The notes beneath the pieces are model-generated. The model was not told the origin of the DNA. It did not search any database and saw only the letters and a list, made by a program, of their open reading frames with translations. From Xylogone sp. PMI_703 (Eukaryota; Ascomycota; Leotiomycetes), in NCBI GenBank assembly GCA_021399445.1, contig JAJTUQ010000004.1:6696001-6760000 (forward strand): DNA of 64,000 nt, given 5' to 3'. Shown here piece by piece: positions 19,482 to 32,900 of this stretch (position 1 is the first letter of the stretch; every line of letters starts with the position of its first letter). The translations under genes and the position numbers were made by a program.

Positions 19482-20367
19482 CAAATCCATTTTGTAAAGT
19501 CAACCTGATACTGGTGTACACAACTGGCGAATTATTACAGAAGGCATCGCACCTGCCATGCACATATGCATACTGGCTGATCAATAATCAAGCTAGGCGC
19601 CGCTGCCGAGTACCTTGGCAGCATCTCTGGGGAAAGCAGTGAATAATAATGGGAATGCTTTTTTGTGGGTTGTTTATCTCCAGGTTCTACGGAGATAGTC
19701 GGATCCGATAGAGCTGCCAGGATAGTGTAGGTCGGAGTCCGAAGGGTTTAGCGCACTGGGTAAAATTTGTGATCAAGAGAACGGGAAAGGCAGAAGCTAA
19801 AACGTAATAGTTATTAGTGACAAACCTGGCAAACTACCTCGGAGACTTGATCTGCTGTCGGTCCCGAGTATCATATTACATATCGAGCATATCTACGATA
19901 TCTTATGCTTATGGAGAACCTTGTACGCTATGTTCCGGGAGTGTCGTCAGATATGCTTATTAACCAGATCCCCAAGCGGTGTGAGACTTTCTTGGTAAGT
20001 TGGCTCAGAAGGGTTAACAATAATAGCATTTAAGTTCCGGGTCAATGCTTTCGTATCGTCGTCATTGGGACACCAACAGACCGGAGGCGCGTCCTGATCA
20101 ACAGACGATTGAGCCTGAAATACGCCAGCCAAGATGACGGTCACAGCCGGATCAGATCAGATATGTGCAGATTTCAGTAGACTCGACACCACCAATCTAG
20201 TTGAGTACTGTACATAGTAATACTATATAGTGGGAGCGACAGAGATCTGTTGCAGATAAGTGAGAGCATGCTCCTGCCTGTTTGGAACTGTTGGGGAGGA
20301 ACTTGCAGCTGGCCAATGGTTGCCGCGGCACAACGGAGGTCCGTATTGCCCGCTTGTGTCACGTGGC

Positions 20368-20387
20368 GATAAGCGGTGATAAGCGGG
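20368..20387 (+). promoter_or_regulatory. Tandem GATA motif
   Basis: GATAAGCGG occurs twice in direct repeat 11 bp apart, just after a CACGTG at 20360-20365. GATA-factor binding (nitrogen or light regulation) is possible. The site is about 1.2 kb upstream of the ABC transporter start. Confidence 0.3.
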
Positions 20388-21335
20388 TATCGGCACGTTA
20401 AATCCTGCTCAGAAGCTCAAACTGGTGGGAAAAGGGGACCAAGGGACAAACTTCCGACGCAGCAATCAGCGGTGTTTTATTCGTCATCAAAACTCAATCT
20501 TTTTCGCATTCGGTTTGCAACACTGGGTACGAGAAGTACGAAGACAGGAAAGGGTATGGAGTGCAGATACGCTGACACCGCGCTCCAGGCGCTGTACTGG
20601 TACTGTGGTATCTCCATGGTCTGGAGAAATTCAGTGACGTTGTGTTGTGCCCCTCAGTAAGTAGTGCTGATGATTACAGTACCAGTGCCATCCTAGAGGA
20701 AGAGTACCGGTAATAATAAGGCTGACAACTGCAAGCTGTTTCCCTCTTTGAGATCGTCCGTTCCCCGCCTTCCGTCTTCCGCTGTCAGCACGGCTCTCTT
20801 CTGTTCGTCCCAGTATCACTATGAGCTAACTGGTCATGCTAATTATGTTGCTGTTCGGTGCAGTACTGTACATGTGAAATAACTGGTACAATCATTTAGC
20901 AGTATACACGGTACTATACAGCGCAGTACAATAGCTGCAAGATGAGCGTTATCGGCAGACATGCACGCAGCTTCCAAATCTGCAAGGCAAGTAAGTCTAG
21001 AGCCTGGGCCGCGGCTGCAATGGTGGAGGCCGCTCCCGTTGGGGCAGGCAGACAAGCAAAGAACGACCACTCCGTCCTAGGCCCAATCAATCGGTCGGTG
21101 CGAAAAAAAGCTTCGCCCGGACATTGCTCAGAGCACCTGGGGCCGCCACTCTGGGCCCAGGAAATCTTTCCCATTCGATCCTGGTGCGAGACCGCTTCTT
21201 CTTCATACGATAGTGTCCTTACCCGGTGCGGTACGGTAGCATTCTGCCTGCCTAGAACAGTCCTGGCTCGCAAAGCTGTCAATTGGTTCTACCGGTACTT
21301 CTCTCCTGCACTGACGGACCGGCTTTGTGTGCATT

Positions 21336-21349
21336 TGTGTGTGTGTGTG
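21336..21349 (+). repeat. (TG)7 microsatellite
   Basis: A pure TG dinucleotide run about 200 bp upstream of the ABC transporter start codon. Confidence 0.8.
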
Positions 21350-21488
21350 GAGTCGGCGCTGGGTGTTGCCCGGCAGGTGTGATGTCGTCGTGTTGGTGAA
21401 ATGTGGTAATCAATAAATTTCTGGCTCTTCCCCGCCCTTCATTTTCGTCGTGACCACGCTGCTTTCGCTCGTTCACCTTCCTCCTCTC

Positions 21489-21531
21489 GTGTGTATGTGT
21501 GTGTGCATGTGTGCGTGCGTGCGCGCCTGTG
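21489..21531 (+). repeat. GT-rich imperfect microsatellite in the ABC transporter 5' leader
   Basis: Alternating purine/pyrimidine sequence (GTGTATGTGTGTGTGCATG, then GTGCGTGCGTGCGCGC) ends 18 bp before the ATG at 21550. If transcribed, it lies in the 5' untranslated region. Such tracts are length-variable and can adopt Z-DNA. Confidence 0.75.
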
Positions 21532-21549
21532 AGTGAAGTCAAGCCCATC

Positions 21550-24500
21550 ATGTCGGACGCGCGCCAGGAGAAGGAAGATCAGTCGATATCTTCGAGCGCC
21601 GTCGTCCAGAGTTCAAAGTATGGGGACGTCGACCCGGAAAAACATTCCAACGACATCTCGAGCGATAGCGACTCATCACACCATGGCGATGACTCCGAGA
21701 AGGACCCCGAGAAGGATGCAGAGCAGGCAAAGACCGCCAACCTCGAGCTGACCAGGAGCTATGCCACCAGCGCCTTGACCAGAACCGACTCGCATGTGGA
21801 CGTCGCAGCCCAGAAGAAGCCATGGTACAAGAATCCTAATCCATTGCGATGGGGAAAAATTCCACCTGTCCCCGAGCAGAGAGGTGTCTCGAGAGAGTAC
21901 CAGGCGTCCTTCCTGAGCATGGTCTACTTCCAATGGATCTCACCTATCATGACTGTAAGTTTCTCAGTTATCTTGCATCTACCACTTGCGGATGTTCCTG
22001 CTAACATGCCATTCTTAGACGGGGTACAAGCGACCTCTGGAGATGAACGATATCTGGACCGTCAATCCTGACCGAAAAGCTGATGTAATGGCCGAGAAGT
22101 TGCAAGCTTCTTTCAGGAGACGAGTGGAGGCTGGCGACAGACATCCTCTGCTCTGGGCCTTGTACGAGACGTTCAGGTTTGAATTCTGGATCGGAGGAGT
22201 CTGCCAATTCTTCGCCAACATCATGCAGGTCATATCGCCCTACACTTTGCGTTATCTGATCCAGTTCGCTACCGACGCATATATCGCCCAGCGAGGAGGA
22301 CTCCCCCCTCCACATATCGGCAAAGGTCTAGGTTTGGTGTTTGGAGTCACCATCATGCAAATATGTCAGAGTCTGGGTACGAATCACTTCATCTATCGTG
22401 GTATGATGGTCGGAGGTCAATCTCGATCGGTGCTCATATCGCTCATTTTCGAGAAGGCCATGCGCATTTCGGGCAGGGCCAAAGCCGGAGGTCGGGCAAT
22501 TACGGATGGATCTGAACTAGAAAAAGGAAAAGAAGAGCCAATCGATGAGAAGGAATCCAAGAAATCTAAGAAGCAAAAGAAGAAGGGCGTGGACAAGCCG
22601 CCTGATGCGGGGGTGGGCATTGCTGGCGACGGAACGGGATGGAACAATGGTAGAGTGGTCAACCTCATGTCTGTCGACACCTATCGTGTTGACCAAGCGT
22701 CCGGCATGTTCCACCTGATCTGGACAGCCCCAATTGCTTGTGTCATTACCCTTGTCCTTCTGCTGGTGAACCTGACCTACAGTGCCCTTTCCGGCTTTGC
22801 CTTGCTTGTGATAGGCTTGCCTGTGCTTACCAAAGCCGTCAAGATCCTCTTTGTCAGAAGAAGAGCCATCAACAAAATCACCGATCAGCGAGTCAGCTTG
22901 ACCCAGGAAATCTTGCAGAGCGTGAGGTTTGTGAAGTACTTTGGCTGGGAGAGCTCATTTCTGGGCCGCCTGGGAGAAATTCGAAAGCGAGAAATCACCT
23001 CGATCCAGATTTTGCTGGCTATTCGAAATGCCATCAACGCCGTATCAATGTCTCTTCCAATTTTCGCATCCATGTTGTCTTTCATCACTTACTCTCTCTC
23101 GGGCCATGGTCTAGCGCCCGCACACGTCTTCTCATCTTTGGCGCTATTCAACTCCCTCCGTATGCCACTGAATTTGCTGCCTTTGGTTATTGGACAGGTC
23201 ACTGATGCTTGGCAATCTCTCCAGCGTATTCAGGAGTATCTCATGACCGAAGAACAAGAGGATGAGCCCCCAATCGATCACAGTGCTAAATTCTCGGTGG
23301 AAATGAAGAATGCAGACTTCACTTGGGAACGAACTGCATCTAAAGATCCGGATGATGCCAAATCTGGAGAGGGAAAACAGCTGAAGAGCAAAGAACAGGT
23401 CAAGGCAGAAAAGAAGGCTCAGAAACAGATTTCGAAAGCGGAGTCAGGAAATAATGCTTCGCCATCCGGAGAGGCAACAGATGATGCAAGCACTCTCGCT
23501 GGCGATGGAGAACCCTTCAAGCTCCATGGAATGGACTTCTCGATTGGTCGTAACGAACTGGTAGCTGTCATTGGCAGCGTTGGAAGTGGAAAGAGCTCTC
23601 TTCTTGCTGCTCTTGCGGGTGATATGCGCAAGACCAAAGGAGATGTTACGATGGGAGCCAGCAGGGCATTTTGTCCACAATATGCCTGGATTCAGAACGC
23701 TACTGTCAGGGATAACATTCTATTTGGAAAAGAGATGAACAGAGATTGGTAAGTTAAGATTTTCTGTTTTACGCAGTACCCTGTAGAGCTTTCAATCTGA
23801 CTAAAGGGCCAAATCTAGGTATAAACGTGTCATTGATGCTTGCGCTTTGAAACCTGACTTGGAAATGCTTCCAAACGGCGACCAAACGGAAATCGGAGAA
23901 CGTGGAATCACCGTCTCAGGTGGACAGAAGCAAAGATTAAATATTGCACGTGCAATCTACTTCGACGCCGATTTGATTTTGATGGATGATCCTCTGTCAG
24001 CTGTTGATGCACACGTTGGCCGACACATCTTCGATAACGCTATCATGGGTCTGCTACGTGATAAAGCCCGAATCCTGGCCACTCATCAACTGTGGGTTCT
24101 CAACCGTTGTGATAGGATCATTTGGTTGGAAGACGGCAAGATTCAAGCCATTGATACTTTCGATAACCTAATGAGAGATCATGCTGGATTCCAATTGTTG
24201 ATGGAGACAACAGCTGTAGAGCAGGAGAATAAAGATGAAGCTGAAGTTAACGAAGATGAAGTTGCAGAAGAAAAGAAGGAGATCAAGAAAAAGCGAAAGG
24301 CTCCTGGCTTGATGCAAGCAGAAGAACGCGCTGTGAAGAGCGTGCCAATGTCGGTCTATGTCGATTATATCCGGGCTTCTGGTAGCCTTCTCAATGCTCC
24401 AATAGTAATTGGATTCTTGATCTTGTCACAAGGCGCCAATATTGCTACCAGTTTATGGCTTTCATGGTGGACTTCTAATAAGTTTGGATACTCGCGGGGT

Positions 24501-26159
24501 ATTTATATCGGAGTCTATGGAGCCCTTGGAGCAGTTCAAGCTTTCCTTCTGTTTGCCTTTTCTGTGTCTCTCACCGTCTATGGTACCAATGCAAGCAAGA
24601 CTATGCTCAACCGCGCAATCACGAGAGTACTACGTGCTCCCATGTCCTTCTTTGACACCACCCCATTAGGTCGGATCACGAATCGATTTTCTCGAGATGT
24701 TGATGTAATGGACAACAACCTGACAGACGCGATGAGGATGTACTTCCTCACTCTTGCTATGATTCTCTCCGTATTTGGTCTTATCATCGCATACTTCCAC
24801 TACTTTGCTATCGCACTTGGACCTCTGTTCATCTTGTTCGTCTTTTCCGCAAGTTATTACCGTGCTTCGGCTCGTGAAATGAAACGATTCGAGTCCGTCC
24901 TTCGATCACATGTCTTTGCCAAGTTCAGTGAAGGTCTCTCTGGAACAGCCTCGATTCGTGCCTATGGCTTGAAGGATCGATTCATTAGGGATCTTCGAGA
25001 TGCAATTGACAACATGGACAGTGCATATTTCTTGACATTTGCAAATCAGCGATGGTTGTCAACCCGGCTAGATATCATTGGGTAAGTTCTTGTATTCCAC
25101 TGGAAATCCCTAGGTAACACTGTTTACTAACTCTGTGACAGCAACCTGTTGGTATTTGTCACTGGTATTCTTGTTGTAACGTCTCGTTTTAATGTCAATC
25201 CATCGATTTCTGGTTTGGTGTTGAGTTATATCCTTTCCATTGTGCAATTGCTCCAATTCACTGTTCGACAACTGGCCGAAGTCGAGAATGGTATGAATGC
25301 AACCGAGCGTCTCCACTACTATGGCACCCAACTTGAGGAAGAAGCGCCCCTTCACACCGTAGATGTAAGAGAATCTTGGCCTGAGACTGGAGAGATTGTC
25401 TTCGACAACGTGGAAATGCGATACCGGGCAGGTTTGCCCCTTGTGCTACAAGGCTTATCCATGCATATCAAGGGAGGAGAACGCATTGGAATTGTTGGAC
25501 GTACAGGAGCCGGCAAGTCGAGTATTATGTCCACTCTGTTCCGACTGGTTGAAATATCCAGCGGTTCGATCAAGATCGATGGTATCGACATCAGCACAAT
25601 TGGTTTGCAGGATTTGAGGTCACGTTTAGCTATTATTCCTCAAGATCCTACATTGTTCAAGGGAACTATCCGTAGTAACCTGGATCCGTTCAATGAGCAC
25701 ACCGATCTGGAACTGTGGTCAGCTCTCCGCCAGTCCGATCTTATTTCTGAGGACGCATCCTTGGACGACAAGTCACCTGGACGCATCCACCTCGATGGGG
25801 TTGTGGAAGATGAAGGTCTTAACTTCTCACTTGGCCAACGACAACTCATGGCACTCGCCCGAGCACTTGTTCGAGGCTCCCAGATTATCGTGTGCGATGA
25901 AGCTACATCATCCGTGGACATGGAAACCGACGAAAAGATCCAGCGCACGATGGCTAAAGGCTTCAAGGGCAAGACCCTCCTTTGCATTGCTCACAGACTG
26001 AAGACCATCATCAATTACGACCGTATCTGCGTCATGGACCAAGGTAGAATCGCAGAATTAGATGCTCCATTGACGCTCTATGAGCAAGGGGGCATCTTCC
26101 GGGGCATGTGTGATAGAGGAGGAATTCGAAGAGAAGACTTCGAAGAGACTTTTGAATAA
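21550..26159 (+). CDS. ABC multidrug transporter, ABCC family, YOR1-like (1471 aa)
   Basis: Four exons (21550-21954, 22019-23748, 23819-25081, 25142-26159) give 1471 aa; all three introns start GTAAGT and the frame closes exactly. The protein is a full-length ABC exporter with architecture (TMD-NBD)x2. NBD1 has Walker A GSVGSGKSS (~654), signature VSGGQKQR (~744) and Walker B LILMDDPLSAVD, with Asp in place of the catalytic Glu. NBD2 has Walker A GRTGAGKSS (~1253), signature FSLGQRQ (~1362) and Walker B VCDEATSSVD. One degenerate and one active site is typical of ABCC proteins. The N-terminus (~95 residues) is acidic and Ser-rich, and lysine-rich inserts sit in TMD1 (KESKKSKKQKKKG) and before NBD1. 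There is no extra TMD0, which fits YOR1 rather than YCF1. Expected at the plasma membrane, exporting organic anions or drugs. Confidence 0.93.
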
Positions 26160-26961
26160 AAAAAGCGACCTATGATTTTTTTTACGAAAACAAACAAGAG
26201 CAGGGGCATGACGTTTTTCTTTTATTCTCCTCTCTCATACCCCTCTGATATTTTTAATTCCTTTTAGAGCCTTTTGTAAAGGCTTGCTTACTTTACGTAC
26301 GACATGAGAAATGTGGCATCTGCATCATGTTTTTTCGATTAGACGGGGGGCAATTAGGGGCACGTGTAGACGTTTCTGTATGCAAGATGGTACATATATA
26401 CGTATAAAAGTCAAAAGATGATTTTTTAGGGGTAGTTAATAATACTACTTTATTCTAATCTCGAGCCAAGCATATACATATTTTATATCAAACTCAATTA
26501 TTGTACAAAAGCGTAATCATCCCCAAGGTTGGCGAGGCTGACACGCAAGGCTGAAGAGCTGAAAATTCCCCCCTCTTGCGACACAAGCTTGCCAACTTTC
26601 TGCGGCTCTAGGCCATATCGGGTATAGTTCCTCATGCCGCTGGATAACTAAAATTTATCGTCATCACACAGATTCTACGGGTCCCACCAAGATTTTTTTC
26701 GCATCTTTCTTTCTCTCAAAAAAAGGAACATTCCGAGCTTCAATCTCAGCAAAAACACGCCCTTCTTTTGCTGCGTTTGTCCCTCGTTTCCCTTCCCTTT
26801 TTTGAGAAGAACGAAGGGGAAAAGCAAAAGACGAAAACAGCTAAAGAGGTGCTCAGTTGATTAGAAAGATTTTTTGTTGATACCTTAGTGCGGGGAAGGG
26901 GTTGTTTTTTCTATTTTCTGATAACCCTTTTTTACCACTCCCGCCTTCGCGTGCAGAAAGC
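26160..26961. other. Terminator of the ABC transporter and promoter/leader of ura2
   Basis: No gene is seen. The left part is AT-rich and should contain polyadenylation signals. The right part (about 26690-26960) is T/C-rich with A/G runs, typical of a fungal promoter and 5' leader. Confidence 0.6.
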
Positions 26962-29900
26962 ATGACTGAACTTCCTCACCCTCCTATCTCAGCCCAGATC
27001 CGAGACATCGACGATGATGGACTCATCAGTCTCGAGCTTGAGGATGGCGCGGTCTACCAAGGGTACAGCTTTGGTGCGAAGAAGAGCGTTGCGGGAGAAT
27101 TGGTCTTTCAGACAGGTATGGTGGGGTACCCAGAGTCCATAACGGATCCCTCCTACCGCGGCCAACTGCTTGTCATTACCTTTCCTCTGGTTGGCAATTA
27201 TGGTGTGCCTTCACGAGAGACAGTTGATGAGCTGGTCAAGGATATTCCAGCCCATTTTGAGTCCTCGCAGATTCACATCGCCGGTCTGATTGTAGCCTCG
27301 TATGCGGGTGAACAGTTCTCGCATCACCTTGCTACATCGTCGTTGGGTACCTGGCTGAAGGAACAGGGTGTTCCAGCCATCTATGGTGTTGACACCAGGG
27401 CATTGACCAAGAGGATCCGGGAAGAAGGTAGCATGCTTGGTCGCATGCTGTTGCAGAAAACGGCTGTCAACGGACATCCCAATGGCACCACGAATGGCAC
27501 CGTGACAGAGTTATCTTCTGAGAATTGGCGTGCATACTTTGAGACAATTGATTGGGTCAACCCCAATTCGAAGAATCTTGTAGCAGATGGTGAGTCTTTG
27601 TGTGCTTCGTCGTGACCCGTGATGAACTAGACGCTGATTGAAAATTTTTTTCATTCACAGTGTCCATACGAGAGCCCAAGTTATTCTCACCTCCTGCTTC
27701 ATCTACTTTAAAACATCCCTCTGGTCGACCCCTCCGTGTTTTGTGTCTCGATGTTGGAATGAAATATAATCAATTGCGCTGCCTGCTCCGAAGAGGCGTG
27801 GAGGTCTTGGTGTGCCCATGGGACTACGACTTTCCCGCCCTGGCTGGCAAAGATTATGATGGTCTCTTCATATCCAATGGTCCTGGTGATCCCGCTGTGA
27901 TGGAGAAGACTGTGAAACATATTAGTACTGCCATGGAGGAGAACCGTACACCTATATTTGGTATTTGTCTTGGTCACCAGCTGTTGGCAAGAGCTGCCGG
28001 AGCGAGCACATTGAAGATGAAATTTGGTAACCGTGGCCATAACATTCCCTGCACGAATCTGCTCACAGGAAAGTGTCACATTACTTCTCAAAACCACGGT
28101 TATGCGGTTGACGCAGACAGCTTGCCAGCATATTGGACCGAGCTTTTTGTCAACGCTAATGACGGAAGCAACGAGGGTATCCGTCACACCAAGCGACCAT
28201 ACTTTAGCGTTCAGTTCCATCCAGAGAGCACGCCAGGGCCAAGAGATACAGAATTCCTATTTGACGTCTTTGTCGACACGATTAAGAGCACTATTGCTGA
28301 CCGGTCTCTACTCTCCGAGCCTGTCCACTTCCCAGGTGGCGAGGCGGCTGAGAATGCCCGCTTGCACCCAAGAGTTGAAGTCAAGAAGGCACTTGTTCTT
28401 GGTAGCGGTGGTTTGAGTATTGGCCAGGCTGGAGAGTTCGACTACTCTGGAAGTCAGGCCATCAAGGCCTTGAAGGAAGAAGGAATCTATACTGTCCTTA
28501 TCAACCCGAACATTGCAACGATCCAGACATCCAAGGGATTGGCAGACAAAGTATACTTCCTGCCCGTTACTGCCGAATTCGTTCGCAAGGTCATTAAGCA
28601 CGAGCGACCAGATGCTATATACGTCACATTTGGAGGTCAAACAGCACTCCAGGTTGGCATCCAACTCAAAGATGAGTTTGAGGCGCTTGGCGTCAAAGTT
28701 CTCGGTACCCCCATCGAGACTATCATCACTACCGAGGACAGAGAGCTTTTCGCTCGAAGCATGGAATCTATTGGTGAAAAATGTGCCCAGTCAGCTTCTG
28801 CCTGCACTGTCGAAGAGGCTTTGGAAGTTGTAAAACCAATTGGCTTCCCAGTCATTGTGCGTGCCGCTTATGCCCTAGGTGGGTTAGGAAGTGGTTTCGC
28901 TGAAAACGAAGCAGAGCTTGTTGCTCTTTGCAACAAGGCGTTTGCGGCTAGTCCCCAAGTCCTGATCGAACGCAGCATGAAGGGCTGGAAGGAAATCGAA
29001 TACGAAGTTGTTCGAGATGCAAGGGACAACTGCATCACAGTTTGTAACATGGAGAACTTTGATCCTCTCGGCATCCACACGGGAGATTCTATTGTTGTTG
29101 CTCCTTCACAAACTCTTTCAGATGAGGACTACAACATGCTGCGAACAACAGCTGTTAACGTTATTCGTCATCTTGGCGTGGTTGGAGAATGTAATATTCA
29201 GTATGCCTTGAATCCCTTCTCCAAGGAATACTGCATTATCGAGGTCAATGCAAGATTGTCTCGATCCTCCGCGCTAGCTTCGAAGGCAACTGGCTACCCA
29301 TTGGCTTTCATTGCTGCAAAACTTGGTTTAGGAATTCCCCTCAATGAAATTTCGAACTCGGTCACCAAAGTCACTTGCGCCTGTTTCGAACCATCGCTTG
29401 ACTATGTTGTGGTCAAGATGCCTCGTTGGGATTTGAAGAAGTTCACCCGAGTTTCTACCCAGCTTGGATCCTCTATGAAAAGTGTTGGAGAGGTCATGAG
29501 TATTGGAAGGACCTTTGAGGAAGCCATTCAGAAAGCTATTCGTTCCATCGACTTTCACAACCTTGGATTTAACGAGACCAAAGCCCTCATGTCCATTGAC
29601 GATGAGCTACAGACTCCTTCTGATCAACGCCTCTTTGCTATTGCTAATGCTATGCATTCTGGATACTCTGTCGATAAGATCTGGGAAATGACTAAGATCG
29701 ACAAATGGTTCCTCAACAAACTCAAAGGTCTCAGCGACTTTGGCAAGCTCATGTCAACATTCAGCACCTCCACCATCTCGATTGATCTTCTGAAGCAAGC
29801 TAAACAGCTTGGATTCTGTGATAGGCAGCTTGCAAAGTTCTGGAATTCTACTGAGCTTGCTGTTCGTACCACGCGATTGGAGGCTGGGGTCGTTCCTGTT

Positions 29901-32900
29901 GTCAAACAGATTGACACTGTTGCGGCCGAGTTCCCGGCATTCACGAACTATCTTTACCTTACCTACAATGGGTCTGAAAGCGATATCACTTTCGACGATC
30001 ATGGTGTCATGGTCTTGGGATCTGGTGTATACCGTATTGGATCATCTGTGGAGTTCGATTGGTGTTCAGTGAGAGCAATCCGTACCCTTCGTCAGTCCGG
30101 TTACAAGACTGTCATGGTTAACTACAATCCCGAGACCGTCAGTACCGATTACGATGAAGCTGATAGACTATACTTCGAAAATATCAACCTCGAAACCGTC
30201 CTTGATATCTATCAGCTCGAAACAGCGAGCGGTGTCCTGATTGCCATGGGTGGCCAGACTCCGAACAACATTGCTCTTCCTTTACATCGTCTCAATGTGA
30301 AGGTGCTGGGAACCTCGCCTGAGATGATTGATACTGCAGAGAACCGATACAAATTCTCGCGTATGTTAGACACCATCGGTGTGGATCAACCTACCTGGAA
30401 AGAATTAACTAGCTTTGACGAGGCAAAGGAATTCTGTAACAAAGTTTCATATCCAGTTTTGGTTCGACCCTCTTACGTGCTATCCGGTGCCGCTATGAAC
30501 ACAGTTTATTCTGAAGCTGATCTGGAGTCGTATCTCCAGCAAGCTGCCGAAGTGTCAAGAGAACACCCTGTTGTCATCACAAAATACATTGAAAATGCAA
30601 AGGAGATTGAAATGGACGCGGTTGCGAAGGATGGTAAGATGGTTGGTCACTTCATTTCAGAACATGTGGAAAATGCTGGTGTGCACTCTGGCGATGCAAC
30701 TCTCATTTTGCCGCCACAGGATCTTGAGCCTACAACTATCCGGCGGATTGAAGAAGCCACTCACAAGATCGGAAATGCACTGAATGTTACTGGGCCATTC
30801 AACATCCAGTTCATTGCGAAAGATAATGATATCAAAGTCATCGAATGTAACGTTCGTGCCTCACGATCCTTCCCGTTTGTATCCAAGGTTATGGGCGTCG
30901 ATCTTATTGAGATGGCAACCAAAGCGATTATGGGAGCTCCATTCGTCGAATATCCTCCAACCCAGCTTCCGAAGAACTGTGTTGGTGTCAAGGTCCCTCA
31001 GTTTAGTTTCTCTCGACTTTCTGGGGCGGACCCCGTATTGGGAGTTGAGATGGCATCTACCGGAGAAGTTGCTTGTTTCGGTGTTGACAAGTACGAGGCT
31101 TATATTAAAGCTCTCATCTCGACTGGATTCAAGCTACCAAAGCGCAATATCCTTCTTTCTATTGGATCCTACAAGGATAAGAAGGAGATGCTTCCATCTG
31201 TCCTGAAACTTCAGAAGTTGGGTTATAAGCTATTTGCAACTGCAGGAACGGCGGATTTCTTGCAAGAACACGACATTCCCGTGCAGTATCTTGAGACTCT
31301 TGGTATGGATGAGGATGGCCAGAAGTCTGAATACTCGCTCACCCAACATCTTGCAAACAACATGATTGATCTTTACATCAATCTGCCTTCCAGTAACAGA
31401 TATAGACGTCCAGCAAACTACATGAGTAAAGGATACAAGACAAGAAGAATGGCAGTTGACTACCAAACACCTTTGGTTACCAATGTCAAGAACGCCAAGA
31501 TCCTCATCGAAGCTATTGCACGCCATTTTGAACTCCAAGTGAGCGGTATCGATTCTCAGACCAGCCACCGGACTGTTGTTCTTCCGGGATTGGTCAATAT
31601 TGCCGCATTCGTTCCTGGCGTTGCTACCAAGGGCAATTCCGACTTCCAGGCTATTACTAAGGCTTCTATCGCAGCGGGTTTCTCAATGATTCGAGTGATA
31701 CCAATGGGCTTAGATGGTTCCATAACGGACACTTTGTCGCTAAAGACCGCTCAACAAAACAGCAAAGCGGGAGCCAGTTGTGACTACAATTTTTCTGTTG
31801 TTGCTACCTCATCCAATGCAGATCAGATTAGCTTGTTGACTGGAGAAGTCGGATCTCTCTTCATACCATTCAATCATCTATCAGATAATATCAGCAAGGT
31901 AGCAGCGGTCACCGCACACTTCGAAGCTTGGCCGACCTACAAGCCAATCGTCACGGATGCAAAGAGAGAGGACCTAGCTTCCATTCTCCTCCTTGCTAGT
32001 CTTCACAACAGAAACATCCATGTTACCAGTGTGAGCACCAAAGACGATATCCGACTGATTGCTCTGGCGAAAGCGAAGGGTCTCAAGGTCACCTGTGATG
32101 TTTCCGTATATTCATTGTTCCTCACGCAAAATGATTATCCGCAAGCTTCCTTCCTTCCACTTAGGGAAGATCAGGATGCATTCTGGGAACATATGAACGA
32201 TATTGACGTGTTCTCAATTGGCACTTTGCCATATCAGCTTGCTAAACTTGCTGGTGAGACCTCTAATCCAGCTATTGGTATCGCAGATGCTCTCCCTCTC
32301 CTCTTTACTGCTGTTTCAGAGGGCCGGTTGACCGTAGATGACATCAAGGCTAAGCTTCACGACAATCCGAAGGAGATATTTGAGCTTCATGAGCAAATTG
32401 GTACATCTATTGAGATTGAAGTGGACCGACCGTACACTTTTAACTCCGCTGCGTGGTCTCCATATAATGGCGAGACGCTCCGTGGTGCCGTGCAACGAGT
32501 CACATTCATGGACAAGATAGCTTGCCTCGATGGTGAGCCGTATGCTGATGCTCCAGAAGGCAAAGATATGTCCTCGCATACGCTGATGACTCCGATGTCT
32601 CCAGTTGTCAATGCCACGTTCTCACCATCATTGAATGCACGGGTTGATTCTCCTCTACGAAAACAGTCATTGCTTGGTACACCTGCACAACGACCCGTCT
32701 CATCGAGGGCTGCTGACGGTACAACGGCCACTGGGCTTCTTTCACCACGCCAAGGTCCCGTGACAGAAGATTTTGGACCATCCCTATATCCCCAGCCACA
32801 AGTCACACCAACATTGCAGACGCTGCTTGGAAACTCCCCATTCAAAGGTCGTCATGTTATATCCGTGAACCAGTTCAACCGACAAGATCTCCATCTTCTC

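Larger units (their letters stand above)
18811..21549. other. Long intergenic region (2.7 kb)
   Basis: No supported gene: the ORFs here are short, overlapping and without recognisable domains. It contains an AT-rich patch (about 19255-19335), an 18-bp palindrome with two CACGTG boxes (19464-19481), a GATAAGCGG tandem repeat (20368-20387) and GT-rich microsatellites near the right end. The right part must include the promoter and 5' leader of the ABC transporter. Confidence 0.6.

Noticed and set aside
20376..21382. Overlapping ORFs of 60-146 codons on both strands upstream of the ABC transporter
   Set aside because: No domain, no consistent splice structure, and they overlap one another; they look like chance ORFs in GC-richer promoter DNA.
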